From NCBI GenBank assembly GCA_002104985.1, contig MCGO01000005.1, positions 744,001-808,000 on the forward strand: a stretch of DNA of 64,000 nucleotides. The letters run 5' to 3'. The notes beneath the pieces are model-generated. The model was not told where the DNA came from. It saw nothing but the letters and a program-made list of their open reading frames with translations, and did not search any database. A program made the position numbers and the translations under genes. Position 1 is the stretch's first letter; every line of letters starts with the position of its first letter. This document shows, piece by piece, positions 1 to 12,123 of this stretch. Source of the DNA: Rhizoclosmatium globosum. Taxonomy: Eukaryota; Chytridiomycota; Chytridiomycetes; Chytridiales; Chytriomycetaceae.

Positions 1-2959
1 GAACAAGAAACTCTGGGCCATAGTAGTAATGAAATCTTTGCAACGACTGAATCAAAAGATATGTCGTTGACAACCAAATGGGGCCTCTCCAGTTACTATT
101 TCCTCCAAAAAGTCCAGAGTTACTCTCAGCGGGCAAGAAATCGACACGATGAGCTTGGTCTCCCACGTAATAGACATATGGTTGATTCTTGTGAAACTTG
201 GACAAACTTCTGATTCCATAAGGCGACAAGAACTCTTCTTCATCAAGCATATGGCCTAAAATTCTAACCAGGCGATCCTTTGGAACCAACGCCAAGAGAA
301 TGCGTTCTCCCTTGTTAGGGTCGTTGATTTTTACCACATTTCGTTTGGTGAAGTCAAAGTTCTCAAAGAACCAAGTCATACGACGTTTGAAGTCAGGACA
401 TTGATTGATTACAGACGGTTCCAGGACGAGGACGGCATACAAAGGAATTAATCCGACAAGAGACCTGACTTTCAGCGGGACAGTTCGAGAGTCAGGAAAC
501 ACAAGGTTATCGTACTAAGGATGGATTAAGAACAATATCACTTCATCATTTCCTCACATAGAACCCGTCTTCCTCATTCCACAAAGAAGAATCAACGCCG
601 TCGTCATTTTCCCAAGACAATGCATCCGAAATGCTGCAAATAAAAGTTATTCAATCAGCTAACCGCCTTTTTTAAACTTACTACAGGAAGTGTTCAAAGA
701 ACTTGGACGCGATATCTTCGTATGACCGATTTGTAGGAGCCAGTTCCAATGCAATTTCCAACCTTTCAAAGAATCAGAAATCCTTTACCAACACATTAGA
801 TTCAACTCACATTGTCAACGAAAAGAACGCCATCCATCCTGTTCCATCTGCTTGCCTCAATCTTCCACCAGTCGGCAACCCTTCACTGCGATTAAACACT
901 GCAATATTATCCAACCCCAAAAACCCTCCCTGGAACATATTGTTTCCATCTTCATCCTTTCGATTCACCCACCACGTAAAGTTCAACAACAGTTTCTGGA
1001 AAATTCGTTCAAGAAACAGGCGGTCCTCTACTCCAGTGTTGTGTTTCTCTGTCTTGTAGATTTTAAGCGCAGCCCAAGCGTGGACTGGTGGGTTGACGTC
1101 GGAAAAGTTCCATTCGTAAGCTGGGAGTTGGCCGTTTGGGTGTAGGTACCATTCTCTCGTCATGAGTGTGAGTTGTTTCTTGGCGAACCAAGGATCGACT
1201 GTATCAAAAATGAAAGCATCAGAAAAAAGGACGGAATCACACAATATCCAAACACGTACTTTGTGCAAATGTGACAGCATGAAACGCAGTATCCCAACAT
1301 GCAAAGAACGGATACTCCCATTTGTCCGGCATGGACAAAATGTCATCGACATGTAAATGTTTCCAATCATGATTTCTCGCCTTTTTTCTTTCCGCTGGAG
1401 GTTTCACCTGACCGGCGTCACCTTCCAACCATTCCTTAACCGCAAAGTGGTAAAACTGCTTGCTCCACAACATTCCCGCGAAAGCTTGTCTTTGCACCGC
1501 ACGAAGTTCGTCAGAGACTGGTTGCGGTAAGGTTGGACAGATGGCTGGATGAAACACGTTGTTGTAGAATTGATCAGCTTCTGCTTTACGTGCCTTGAAG
1601 CAGGCGTCAAAGGATGGCCCGAAAAATGATGGATTGCCTTCGAGTTCGATTTCGGTGGTCATTCGGAGACGGATTTTGATTGAAGACTTGGAAGGAACTG
1701 TTGCTTTGTACCAAATAGCAGCTTTTGTTCCATGCGTTTGACAAACGGCAGACTTGTCATTATGTACGACACGGTCATTGATTCCGTCCTATAATTGTCC
1801 ACTTAGTACATATGTGAGAGTGAATAAAAGTAATCCCACTTTGCAGTACACGCTCTTGTTGGGAACTCCATACAACTTCTCAAGGTTCGTCTCATTCTCA
1901 GTAAAAATCGCAACAGGCTTCTCAAAACCAGCATCATTCTCGAATCCAGCTTCAATTGCATCACAATGCAAAAACATTTTGAGTTTGTTGTGGAACGTCT
2001 CCAAGACAATTGGCTCAACAGCCGAAGCTCTTGACCGACTCTTTTCTGCCAATCGAATATCTGGTCTCGTACTCTTTTGTGCATGATTGCTTTGAGGGTC
2101 GGGATATTCGCAAACACCGTCTTCGTCGTCTGCGCACGAATGAGTTCCGAAATCAGTGGTTTTCCAGGACCACACATTTCGAAACCACAAGTGTGGTAGG
2201 ATATGGATCGGTGCATCTTGCGGACCACGGTTGTGTACAGTGATTTGGATGTGAATGTCATCTACATTTGTTGCATGTTTGGCATATTCAACAAACACGT
2301 CAAAGTAACGATCCTCATCAAAGATTCCAGTGTCCATGATTTCGTACTCATCTGTTCCGGATAGCCTGTTAGGATCGCATCATATAAATAACGAATTGCA
2401 ATTACCTTGCTCTCGGGATCTTTTCGCGCTCTCCTCCAGCAACTTATCGTAAGGATACTCAGCCTGTGGATACTTGTACAGGTACTTCATGTAGGAATGC
2501 GTTGGAGTATTGTCCAGGTAGAAGTAGAGCTCCTTGACATCCTCTCCATGGTTTCCCTGGTGTCCTGTCAAGCCAAACAGCCGCTCCTTGATGACGCGAT
2601 CCTTTCCGTTCCAGAGCGCCAGGGCAAAGCAGAGTTGCTGATGGTTGTCGGAGATGCCAGCGATTCCGCTAACGCACCCGAGTCAGAGCACTTTAAACAC
2701 AAACAAACAAAACAAAGAAACGCAACTCTTCGCCCCATCGATACGTCCTCGAATGTGATTGGTCGAATGGAAAGTAGCGCCAGGCATCGCCGTTCGCCGA
2801 GTAGTCCTCGCGCACCGTCGCCCACTGCCGCTCGCTTACGTAAGGGCCCCACCGCCGCCAGTGCTTACTCATCGAATCTGCGGCTTTGATGCGCGCCGCT
2901 TCAGCTCCGTCGCTCGAGGTTGGGCGCGCCGTGGTGGTTGGAGACGCGTTTCGACCCAT
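1..2959 (-). CDS. GH63-like glycoside hydrolase (mannosyl-oligosaccharide glucosidase / MGH1-like), 3' end outside window
   Basis: Glycosidase of the GH63 / MGH1-like (alpha/alpha)6-barrel group, probably acting on alpha-glucosides or mannosides. The start ATG at 2959 is followed by [10 protein letters not shown] and a conserved stretch around [14 protein letters not shown]. Later exons read [49 protein letters not shown] and, near the left edge, [15 protein letters not shown], the typical C-terminal signature of the family. At least seven introns are visible, for example after SREQ (acceptor just before DEYEIMD) and before IDPWFAKK. No signal peptide is seen at the N-terminus, so a cytosolic enzyme is more likely than the ER glucosidase I. 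The C-terminus lies left of position 1. Family assignment is firm; the substrate is inferred. Confidence 0.85.
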
Positions 2960-3048
2960 CCTTTCTTTGCGATTAGAAATTGGTCAAAAGAATTATTACA
3001 CTTCAGGATTTATTCGACAATAACTTGATATTTTATGCACAAAGATAC

Positions 3049-5293
3049 TTAAGCTTCAATCAACAATCCCTTCTTCTTCAACATTGGCTCAATAGCAGCA
3101 TCCTTTCCACGGAAAGCACGGTATCCTTCCATGTGGTCAATTGTGCTTCCAGCAGAGTAAATGTACTTTCTTGCACGAGCAGCAGTGGCCTTGTCGAAAA
3201 TGTCACCAGACTCAAGGAAAGCCTCGAAAGCATCGGCATCAAGAACCTCAGCCCAAAGGTAGTAGTAGTAACCAGCAGCGTAACCTGGTCCTGAGAACAA
3301 GTGGGAGAATTGTGGAATACGGTGACGCATGACAATTCCAGCTGGCATGTCGAGCTCAGCCAACTTGGCCTTCTCGAATTCAGCGAGGTCCAAGGTGGCC
3401 AACTCCTTGGCTGGGAGGGCGTGAAGAGATTGGTCAACAAGGGCACAGATGGTGTACTCAATGGTGGCGAATCCTTGCTGGAACTTGCGGGCAGCCATCA
3501 ACTTGGCGAGCAACTCGGCTGGGATTGGCTCGTTTGTTTGGTAGTGAACGGCGTGCTTGGCAAGGACTTCTGGGTGACGGATCCAGTGCTCCATCAACTG
3601 GGATGGGAGTTCAACGTAGTCTCCAAGAACGTTGGTACTGGCCAAACGCTGGTACTTGGAGTCAGAGAGCATACCGTGGCAACCGTGACCGAATTCGTGG
3701 AACAAAGTAACACAGTCGTCGAAGGAGAGCAAAGTTGGTTGACCATCAGCAGCCTTGGTGAAGTTGTTGTTGTTCTGAAAGTATTGCCGAGTTAGAACCA
3801 CCGTCCAAAGAACGAAAATTACTTACAATAACAATTGGAATCACGTTAGTTCCAAGGTCATCAGAGTTACGGTTCTGGGAACGGAACTCGCTCATCCAAG
3901 CACCTCCAGCCTTGTACTGACGGGCAAAGTTGTCGTGGAAGAAAATGGCACGAATAGAGTCTTGGCCATCAACTTGCTCGTGGACCTCGTAAACAAGGAC
4001 ATCTTCGTGGTAAGCCTTGATGTCTGGGCGGAGGACAAAGGTGAGTCCGTAGAGCTTGTTGGCAACATCAAAGAGAGCCTCGAGCATACGGTCCAAGCTG
4101 AAGTATGGCTTCACAATAGACTCGTCCAAGTCGTACTTGGTCTCACGGACACGCTCAGCGTAGAAACGCCAGTCAGATGGGCGAATAACCTCGCTGTCCC
4201 CAACAGACTTGGCATATTCGGCGAGCATACCGCGCTCTCTGTTGGCAGCATCCTTGGCTGGGGTCCAAACACGGTTCAAAAGTTCAAGAACAGCCTCAGG
4301 GGTCTTGGCCATGGTATCAGCCGTGGAGTAAGCGGCATAAGACTCGTATCCGTGCAAAGCAGCTTGCTGGGATCTAAGCTTGAGAATCTGAACAGCAAGA
4401 GACTTGTTGTCACGCTCAGGGGAGAGTTCACCGCGGGAGACAAAGGCTTGGAAAACGCGCTCACGAGCTTCAGGGTTCTTGCAGGAAGAGAGGAATGGTT
4501 CGACCATAGAACGGCTCAAGCTAATAGCGTAACCCTCCTTCTTGGCGGACACAGCAGCTTGTTGAGCAGCAGCGATTTGCTCCTCAGAGCATCCGTCCAA
4601 CTCTTCCAAAGAGACTGGCACAACCTCACCCTCGTCAGCCAACAAGTTTTGGGAGAACTTGGTACACAAAAGAGCCAACTCCTTAACAATAGCGTTGTAC
4701 TCATCTTGTTTCACCTACAGCAGTTTCATCAGTTTCAGATTGCCACGAAATAAACGAGCTCACTCACCTTGTCGAACAAAGCTCCCTGAAGAACAAAGTC
4801 CTTGTACACACGCTCAACCAAACGAATCTGCTGCGCATCCAAGTCCAAGTTGGCACGAGCCTCGTAGACAGTGCGAATTCGGTCAAAGAGCCCAGGAGTA
4901 GTTCTCACGGCAGCAGAGTGGTCTGCAAGAGGACCAGCCAAATCCATCTGAACCTTCTGCAACTCTGGCACGTTTGCTGAAGAGGTAAGGTTGTAGAACA
5001 CACCGAGGACATCGCTGTTTTAAATCAGTCAGAAATCAGCATACTGACGCCACCCATTCCTCAAAAACGCCTTACTTGAGTTGGGCCCCTGCACGATCAT
5101 AGAGCTTGAACGTGTTGTCGAAGGTGGCAGGCTCCGGGTTCTCCGCAATAGCCTTGACCTCCTCCAAGTGGTCCTTCATAGTCGCTTCGATGGCTGGCTG
5201 GAAGTGCTCGGTCTTGATGCTCTCGAAAGGCGGGATGGCAAAGGGCCGGGCAGACCAGTCGGAGAGAAGTGGGTTGCTGTTGTCTGAGATCAT
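3049..5293 (-). CDS. M3-family zinc oligopeptidase (peptidyl-dipeptidase Dcp / oligopeptidase A type)
   Basis: Thimet-oligopeptidase-family metalloprotease that cleaves short peptides. The zinc-binding HEFGHGCHG motif lies in the last exon, preceded by DDCVTLF and followed by the expected downstream glutamate region; the C-terminus GAGYYYYLWAEVLDADAF and the final RGKDAAIEPMLKKKG are typical of the Dcp subgroup. There are four exons (about 5293-5075, 5001-4770, 4714-3827, 3777-3049). The chosen start gives MISDNSNPLLSDW, which matches the usual family N-terminus. The frame stays open upstream to ATGs at 5449 and 5488. That extension is rich in R, S, T and hydrophobic residues with almost no acidic ones, so a longer mitochondrial form from an upstream start is plausible. 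It is divergent from the N-acetyltransferase at 5536. Confidence 0.9.
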
Positions 5294-5535
5294 TCTTGGT
5301 TTGGATGTGGTGGTGGTGGTGCTGGTTGTGTGGAAGAAGTTTTTTGCTCTTTCTTTTGCAATTGCCACCGGAACCAGAACGGGAGGCACCCGGAAGATGC
5401 GGATCCGTGATGATGCGAAAGTAAGTGACCCACGAATCCAAGGAGACATTGGATCTGTGATAAGGAACTGGTTGATTAACTGTTTCAAGCTTGATCAACC
5501 AACGTTCGTTTGCAAGTTTTTTGTGACTCTGAAGA

Positions 5536-6499
5536 ATGGCAGCCTTTTCATCCAAACACTCCTTCGATGGATTGTCATCAATTCAACTGGATGGATATCT
5601 TGATCGTATTGGCTTGAAATTGTCGCTGCCTGCTCCAGTGACTCTTGAGACCCTGAATCAAGTCATGTTTCACCATGCAAACACCATCCCATTTGAATTG
5701 AGCAAGCTGCTGTTTACTCATCAACCAGGACCAGTGAACGTAAATGATAGCTATGATGAACTAGTGATTGGAAGGAGAGGAGGCTACTGTTTCGCGGTGA
5801 GCAGCAACAGATAATTATCTGCGATGTCTCATCAGACAACAGAACAATATCCTCATATTTGCCGCACTGAAATCGCTTGGCTTCAACGTCTCAGCCGGAG
5901 CAGCCCGTGTTGCCCAATGGTCCAAAACCGCACAAGAATTCGACTTGAGCCCTCCCCAACATATGCTCATGTTTGTTGACATTGACCAACGACGATACCT
6001 TGTAGATATGGGAAATCACAGATACTCTCAAGCGATCGAATTGAAGGATGGATCTACACTTCATGGGGCTGCAGCTGACGAGACCTTTCAAATCCGTATG
6101 TCATCACTACTCGCCCCCAACAACTGGATAATATGGTTCAAGCGAGCACCATGGGCGCCGTTACCAGAAGGATGTGATGAAGGTGGCTTTATTCCCATAT
6201 ACCATTTTGGCACCGAATTGTGGAGGCCAAGGGACTTTGATGCCATGAACATCTTTGTTTTCAATGCGCGAAACACCGTATTCCCGTCGTTTATTGCTTC
6301 GAATGTGACCAAGTCATTTGGCAGGACGGCTATGACTGATATGACGTTTAGACGGAGAGAGGGGGCGAACAATCGCCATCTTGAGTCTGTAATTAACATA
6401 ACGAATGTGGATATGTTGGTTGAAATCATGGATCGCGAGTATGGCATTCGTCTAACGGAAGAAGAAAAAGAAGGGGCACGAATGCTATACTTTTCATGA
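5536..6499 (+). CDS. Arylamine N-acetyltransferase
   Basis: NAT-family enzyme transferring acetyl (or another acyl group) from CoA to arylamines or hydrazines. The signature RRGGYCF holds the catalytic cysteine at the end of exon 1. Exon 2 supplies the histidine in PPQHMLMFV and the aspartate in YLVDMGNHR, completing the Cys-His-Asp triad. One intron runs from 5797 (GTGAGC) to 5842 (ACAG). The protein of about 305 residues is normal for the family; its C-terminal half (LWRPRDFDAMN, DREYGIRLTEEE) is also family-like. It shares a short divergent promoter with the M3 peptidase and converges on exportin-6. Confidence 0.9.
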
Positions 6500-6602
6500 C
6501 ATCTTTTTCTAGCAAACGAGACTTTATTATGCACAGTTATTGTTGAAAGTAAATCAAGTCGGATATCAATGAGTAAATGACTTCGGTTACATTCGTAGTG
6601 TT

Positions 6603-9600
6603 CTAAGTACGGATAATGAGTACGTTGTTGCATTCAACAAGTTCACAAACCTGGACCGAATTTATGCAATCAAACAGCCTCGCCTGGTCTTGAGAATGAA
6701 TTCCAGAGCAGTACTTTGCCATAAAGTGTGGTACATACTGAATCAATAACGGATGTCAGATCAAAACTTTCACCGAAAGAATGAACATACTTCTTGTGTG
6801 AATAGCAGACTGTTACATGTCATAATCTTCGCCAAGACTCCCGCAATCTCTTCCTTCATGAAGTCGTGTCCTTTGGCAACCAAGATACCCAAAAACAGGT
6901 CTATGAAAGGCGTCATCATATGCTTTTGGAAAAACTCCTGTAATTATCGTGAGAATAACGTCCTAGATATGACGGAGTTAAACCTTTTGGTATAGTGCAC
7001 ATTTGGAGTTTAATGTTTCAAGGCCAGTCAAATTGTGTCGAAAGACTTCCATATTTCGATCAGAGAATGAATTTGCAATCATCTACAGAAAACTGTTAAC
7101 GATACGAAGAAAAATATATGTTTCTAACCTCAAGCATTGCAGCGACTTCCCTTTCATGGAGTGACGCCGAACGGCTTACGGCGCTTCCGAAGAAATGGCG
7201 TTGATGGAAAGTAAGAAGCACGAACAAGAGATTGTAGAAATGCAATTTCAAAGACTCGTTAGAGGCATCCTTGTAAACAAAACGTCAGGTATTGTTCACA
7301 AAAAGTAGCCAAACAGCAATTTCACCTCATGAGCAAGAAACTTATAGCTGTACTGACAGAATACGACGACATGATCTAACAACCCTTCAATGCTTTTTGA
7401 AGTGTCCTGAACGATTTCTGTCAAGAAAAGCAAAAACTTGTCCAACAGCTCCAGATTCGAGTGCTGCGAAGTCGGTGAGTGTCCGTTTGTGGGAAGAGGT
7501 ACCGCTGTTCCATTCACAGGACTCGTTGCAGCCAACTGCAACAAGCCCTTGGATTCAACCATTTTCATAAACAGCTGTAACGTCTCGATCACAAGCGTTC
7601 CATTCTCGCGGGCACTCTGTCGACGAAGCGATACTTGCAAAGCCAGAGTGAAATCGAAGAGATCAAGCAGCATTTCTGTGCAATCAAATTTCAGCCATAC
7701 TTGAACACAACATGTGATAAAACAAACCAGAGTCCTCAGCATACACTTCGAATAGACTCAGCACCCGTCCAACTATCCTTTTAACTACCATGTACACTGC
7801 ATTCTTTGGGTTCACGCTTTCTCCAGAGACAGCTTCCATGCACCCAACAAATGCTTCAATCAAGTGTTTCACTTCCCCTCGAGGAGCAGCTAATCGAGGA
7901 TCCACAGTGAGTGCACCTTGCTCATTCCAAAACGCTTGAAATTGTGTAATGAGAGGCGCATAGAATTCCGTTAGTTGGGCGAGCCGAGTACTCCATTCCT
8001 AAGTTTAGTGTCAACAAATAAATCAAAAACAGATAAATACAAATTACCTCCTCAGACACTTTGGGATTCGGAGTTGGAACCACTATTGCAAGAGTGACCA
8101 CTTTATAAATATGGAACTTTACGTCTCGATCTCGAATAGTCCTTGTAATTTGATGAGCATTTGACAGAAGTGGCGCCATGGCAGGAAATCCACATAAGTT
8201 CGGCCTTACAGTGGAAGCAACACTTAAGAGCATTTGCGATGCATGTAATAGAAGAGACGAATTTTGCTTTGAGGGGGTAGGTGAAGATTGCAGGAGTGGT
8301 TGTACTGTGAGTGATAGTATATTGTTGAGAAGGTGTGAGAACTGGTTGCTGTATTCAGCAGGCTTCAAAGTTGCGAGAGAATAGAATTTGTCAATCCAGT
8401 GTATGTAGATGCGGAGGCAGGAGAAAAGCGCGCAGCATCTGTGGCCGATCAACATGGATATGATAATAACACGAAAATACACTTACAGTTGATTTCTTGC
8501 AAAATCCACTTTCTTTTGCCCTACACTCGACCTCTGCTGCTCCAATAATGACCCCAACAGATCAACAATCTGTTCGATAAGTCCACATGTATTCTTAAGA
8601 TTCTCTTCGAAATTTCCAAGTTCAACGAAGAAGTGTGCTAATTGGCCCACCAGTTGAGATAGCGTCGTTAAATCACGATAGGCTGTGGCGCTTGAAGTAC
8701 CGCCCTGCCTTACTCGTGTGGCATGAACAATAAATAATGAAACAACATGTTGTATAATGTTGACAGGGTATAGATCTGATATTTTGGCTATAATCGAAGT
8801 AAGAAATCCGTTTAGTAATGATAAGAACTCACAGATGACGGCTAAGCATGCCCCGGAAAATGTATCCCACTCTGATTCATAGTGTTGGTCTGAAGACGAA
8901 ACAGCATCGGGTTCATCGAAACTAAGCAGCCTGAGATATTTGGCTTCCTCTGACCACAATAAGACACGAACAATCTGTTGACAAAGCGCTACCAGCCCAT
9001 CTCGATATCTGAGAGTCACTTAGTCCTAACGTCGATCCTGATTCAAACATACCCATGAACATCTGCTCCATCCGTATTCCGAGCAATTAAGAAATCCAGA
9101 AATGACTCCCATACATGGATACATTCCAGAAAAGTCTCCCATGTACTTTGCAGAAACGTAAATTTGAACAATAGCTGTAGGAAATCGTCCAGCGGAAAGA
9201 CCCCACTCCCAAGCGATTCTACTCTCTTCATGTGCGTTTTGACGAATGTTGAGGCCAAGTGGATTAATTTATGGGTATACCTTCATCAAATGCCAATATT
9301 AGCGAACACACTGTTGGAAACAGACAACTCAACTGTTCATCCACGTCGCCTCCTTCGCAACACCTCCGCAATCCGTCAATAAGTCCACTTCCAACTCCCT
9401 CTAAAAATCCTCGAACGAAAGTAACATCAACACGAGTCCGTGCACAAACTTCCCCTAGCCCTCCACAAGCTTCAAGGGCCACCTCCCTTATATAACACTG
9501 TCCCATATGCACTCGCAACACCTGAACAACCATACCCAACAAGTCAACTTCCCCCGCACAAACCCCTAAAGGCGACCCAACAACCAACCCCAAAATCTGA

Positions 9601-10406
9601 ATCGCAAGCACAGAAACATCCCGCGCCGAAACATCATTTTGAACAGTCACAGGCCCAATACTCGTCGGACTCGTCGCCGTGCTAACACCGACACCAACAC
9701 CGCCACTCCCACTTCGCGACGGACTCGTCCCAAGACTCGGCAACACCCTTTCATCCCCACCAGCCCTCCCTTCAAGCCCTAGCACAGCACAACATTCCAA
9801 CACAACACGTCTCCACTCTCCACTCGATCCCACACCACCGCCAACCTCAAGCACAGCTTTCACGAGGCCAAGCCTTATCGCCCCCATTTCGACGGTCTCA
9901 AGCGCGTCAAAGAGGTTCCATGTGCCCGCGAGGTACAGCGCTGTTGACGTCTTTGCCAGGACTTGGAACAGCTTCTGCGTGAGGAACGAGGGGAAGACGG
10001 TGTGCGCGCAGGGGAGGAGGGACCAGAGGAGGAGGTGTGTTTGGTGTTGCGATTGTTGGGGAAGGGATGTGAAGTGTTTCCGCGATGCGAGTGACTGGTT
10101 TTTTGTGGTAAGTGGGGAGGGGGGCAGTTTGTGAAGAGTAGGTGATGGTTGTTTTGGGTGTTGTTAGTTTTGGGGTTTCGGGACAGGATGTATTTTGAGA
10201 GTGGAGAGACGTACCTCGAAAGCTGTCAGGGCAAACCAGACGACGAGTAGGTCTTGGTCTGTGAGGGTTGATGAAGGTGTCAAGGACGAGAGGATGGATG
10301 AGCATTGATTGGCGGCATTCGGCTGGTTGGCGAGGAAAGCTGAAGCTGCGGCTGTGCTTTCCGGTGTTGGATGGAGGAGGTGAGAGATAATGAGGGAACG
10401 GTCCAT
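6603..10406 (-). CDS. XPO6: Exportin-6 (importin-beta superfamily nuclear export receptor)
   Basis: Large HEAT-repeat karyopherin. In animals XPO6 exports profilin-actin from the nucleus. The match is collinear along the whole gene: exon 1 ends WFALTAFE, the next exon contains FPSFLTQKLFQVLAK, the middle reads RRVESLGSG then LLFKFTFLQSTWE and HVWESFLDFLIARN, later MLLSVASTVRPNL, and near the end GHDFMKEEIAGVLAKI followed by VPHFMAKYCSG. These are regions that distinguish XPO6 from other exportins. About eight or more short introns interrupt it; the protein is roughly 1,100 residues. The exon around 9.3-9.9 kb is unusually GC-rich and encodes a Gly/Ser-rich insert. The last coding segment is my reading; the stop at 6603 is less certain than the rest. 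Confidence 0.82.
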
Positions 10407-10910
10407 CGAACTTTGGATGGTTATTGGGGCGTGCTCTCAAGTCAAAAACAAATTAATGGCAACAATTCTCATTATTCTACTCTTAAACTTGATCATCTTA
10501 AACGGCTTCACGGGATTGTATCGCGTGTCAAATGATTCATCTTGTACTGGAAAACGCAGCCTTTTTCTGGCAGCTGGATACTTACAGCTGGATATTTCAA
10601 TATAAATCACTGACGTTTTCCATGAAAGAATCCCCAATAGACCTTGTTGTATATCTTTCTTGTCTTTTTGAGATGCTCTTTATATCAAACAAATTGCTGT
10701 TCCATCCACAGTCGACTTCAAAAGGCACACAAATTGAACAAGACACAGTACTCTACAGTATTGAGGAAAACTGGAAAATGTTTGTATAAAGATGTCAGTA
10801 ACAGTTTTCACGAATTTCTAAATCAGTTTTATTTAATATAAAACCCTTCAGAAAGACAAATTTCTTGGATATAAGGTATCCCTTGAGGAAGACGGCTGTG
10901 TTCAGGTCGC
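10407..10910. other. Intergenic, AT-rich, no gene seen
   Basis: About 500 bases between the start of exportin-6 and the 3' end of the ATP synthase d gene. The short open frames here have no recognisable motif and no matching splice pattern. The exportin-6 promoter must lie here, but no clear element stands out. Confidence 0.6.
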
Positions 10911-11965
10911 TTAGAAACCAACGTTGAATTCTCCGAACCTACAAAAAACAATATGTGTTAAGTATTTGGGAATCAATATTAGAGCGGAGGATGGCACTCA
11001 CTTCTCGTAGTATCCTGGCATTCTCCACTGTCCTCTCTTGATCATCTTCTCAACAGTAGCGTCGATCTCTGGGACGGCCTTGACAACGTCGTCGATCTAA
11101 TCAAGTGGAAACGTTAGTCACACGTGTTTTTGCAGCCATTATGGCGCTTTCGAGGGAGTGGAGTGAGGGGTAGTGCCACGATCATGACGATGGGCCAGGC
11201 CAGTCACCAGCATCCTCCGTCTCTATCATCAAACCCCCCATCAGTTTTTTGGATCCGTGTATTTACGCCATTGATTGGTGCCCATGCACTTTAGGTTTCC
11301 GGTAGACTTCCAATCATTTCTCTCAGTTCCTTTCAAGAGTCCTTTTTGGCACCCTCTCCTTCTTCCATTCCCTCATGACGTAAAACCAGAGATCATAATC
11401 TTTCGAAAGTATTTGATGGTGTGCAGGAGCCAATTGGATGGGTTTTGCATTTTTTTCGTGTTGGGTGATGTGTGTGTGAAAAAGGGGAGGGCGAGACATA
11501 CAGTCAACTGGTCGACAGGACGGGCAGTGTCAATGTTGACGAGGAGTTCCTTGAGCTCGACAAGCTCCTGGGTGATTCTCTTCTCGGTGGCCTCGGCGGC
11601 GGCAACCTAAGAGTGTTTTTCTTCGGGGTTAGGAGGGGGGAGCAAGGCAAAAAAGCGCAAAGAGAGTAGAGTACAAAAGAACATACCGCCTTGATCTCCT
11701 GGGCCTCAATGACACGCAACTGTTCACGCAGATCGTACTGGGCTGGCTTGAAAGCGGCAAAGGCCTTCTCGGCATCGTTGACGACCTTCTTGTTCGAAAG
11801 AATGGATCGGTAACCCTCAAAGTTGATGGTCGTCGCCTGCTCTTTCAAGTCAGCGATCTGCTTAACAAGATCCGTGTGGCGACGGCGGAACGCATTGAGT
11901 GACGCAACAGTGTCCGGACGAAGCGACGCGGCGAGTTTGGCAAAGTCGACTCTTTTGGCGGCCAT
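10911..11965 (-). CDS. ATP7: Mitochondrial F1Fo ATP synthase subunit d (peripheral stalk)
   Basis: Peripheral-stalk subunit of mitochondrial ATP synthase. Exon 1 (start ATG at 11965, MAAKRVDFAKLAASLRPDT) carries the family signature, including the conserved FAAFKPAQYDL region. The downstream exons are short: one encoding ATEKRITQELVELKELL, one encoding VPEIDATVEKMIKRGQWRMPGYYEK, and a final one encoding FGEFNVGF before the stop. Introns of 70-400 nt separate them; the 11.1-11.5 kb intron is the longest. The protein is about 170 residues, normal for fungi. It is divergent from the phosphodiesterase gene with about 160 bp between the two start codons. Confidence 0.93.
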
Positions 11966-12123
11966 TTTGGGTTACTTCTTTTAAGAGAAAACAAAACAAA
12001 TCAGAAAAGTAACTACTCTATCTCTTCACGTCGCCATTGTCTGACACGCTTCTGTTCCACTTCAACCATACCCAAACCCTGTCCAATCCAAACTAGTAGA
12101 AGAAGCACCAGCTCGTACGCTAA

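Noticed and set aside
9264..9887. Possible separate Gly-rich gene within the exportin-6 region
   Set aside because: It is in frame with, and lies between, recognised exportin-6 segments, so it is treated as an exon with a lineage-specific insert.
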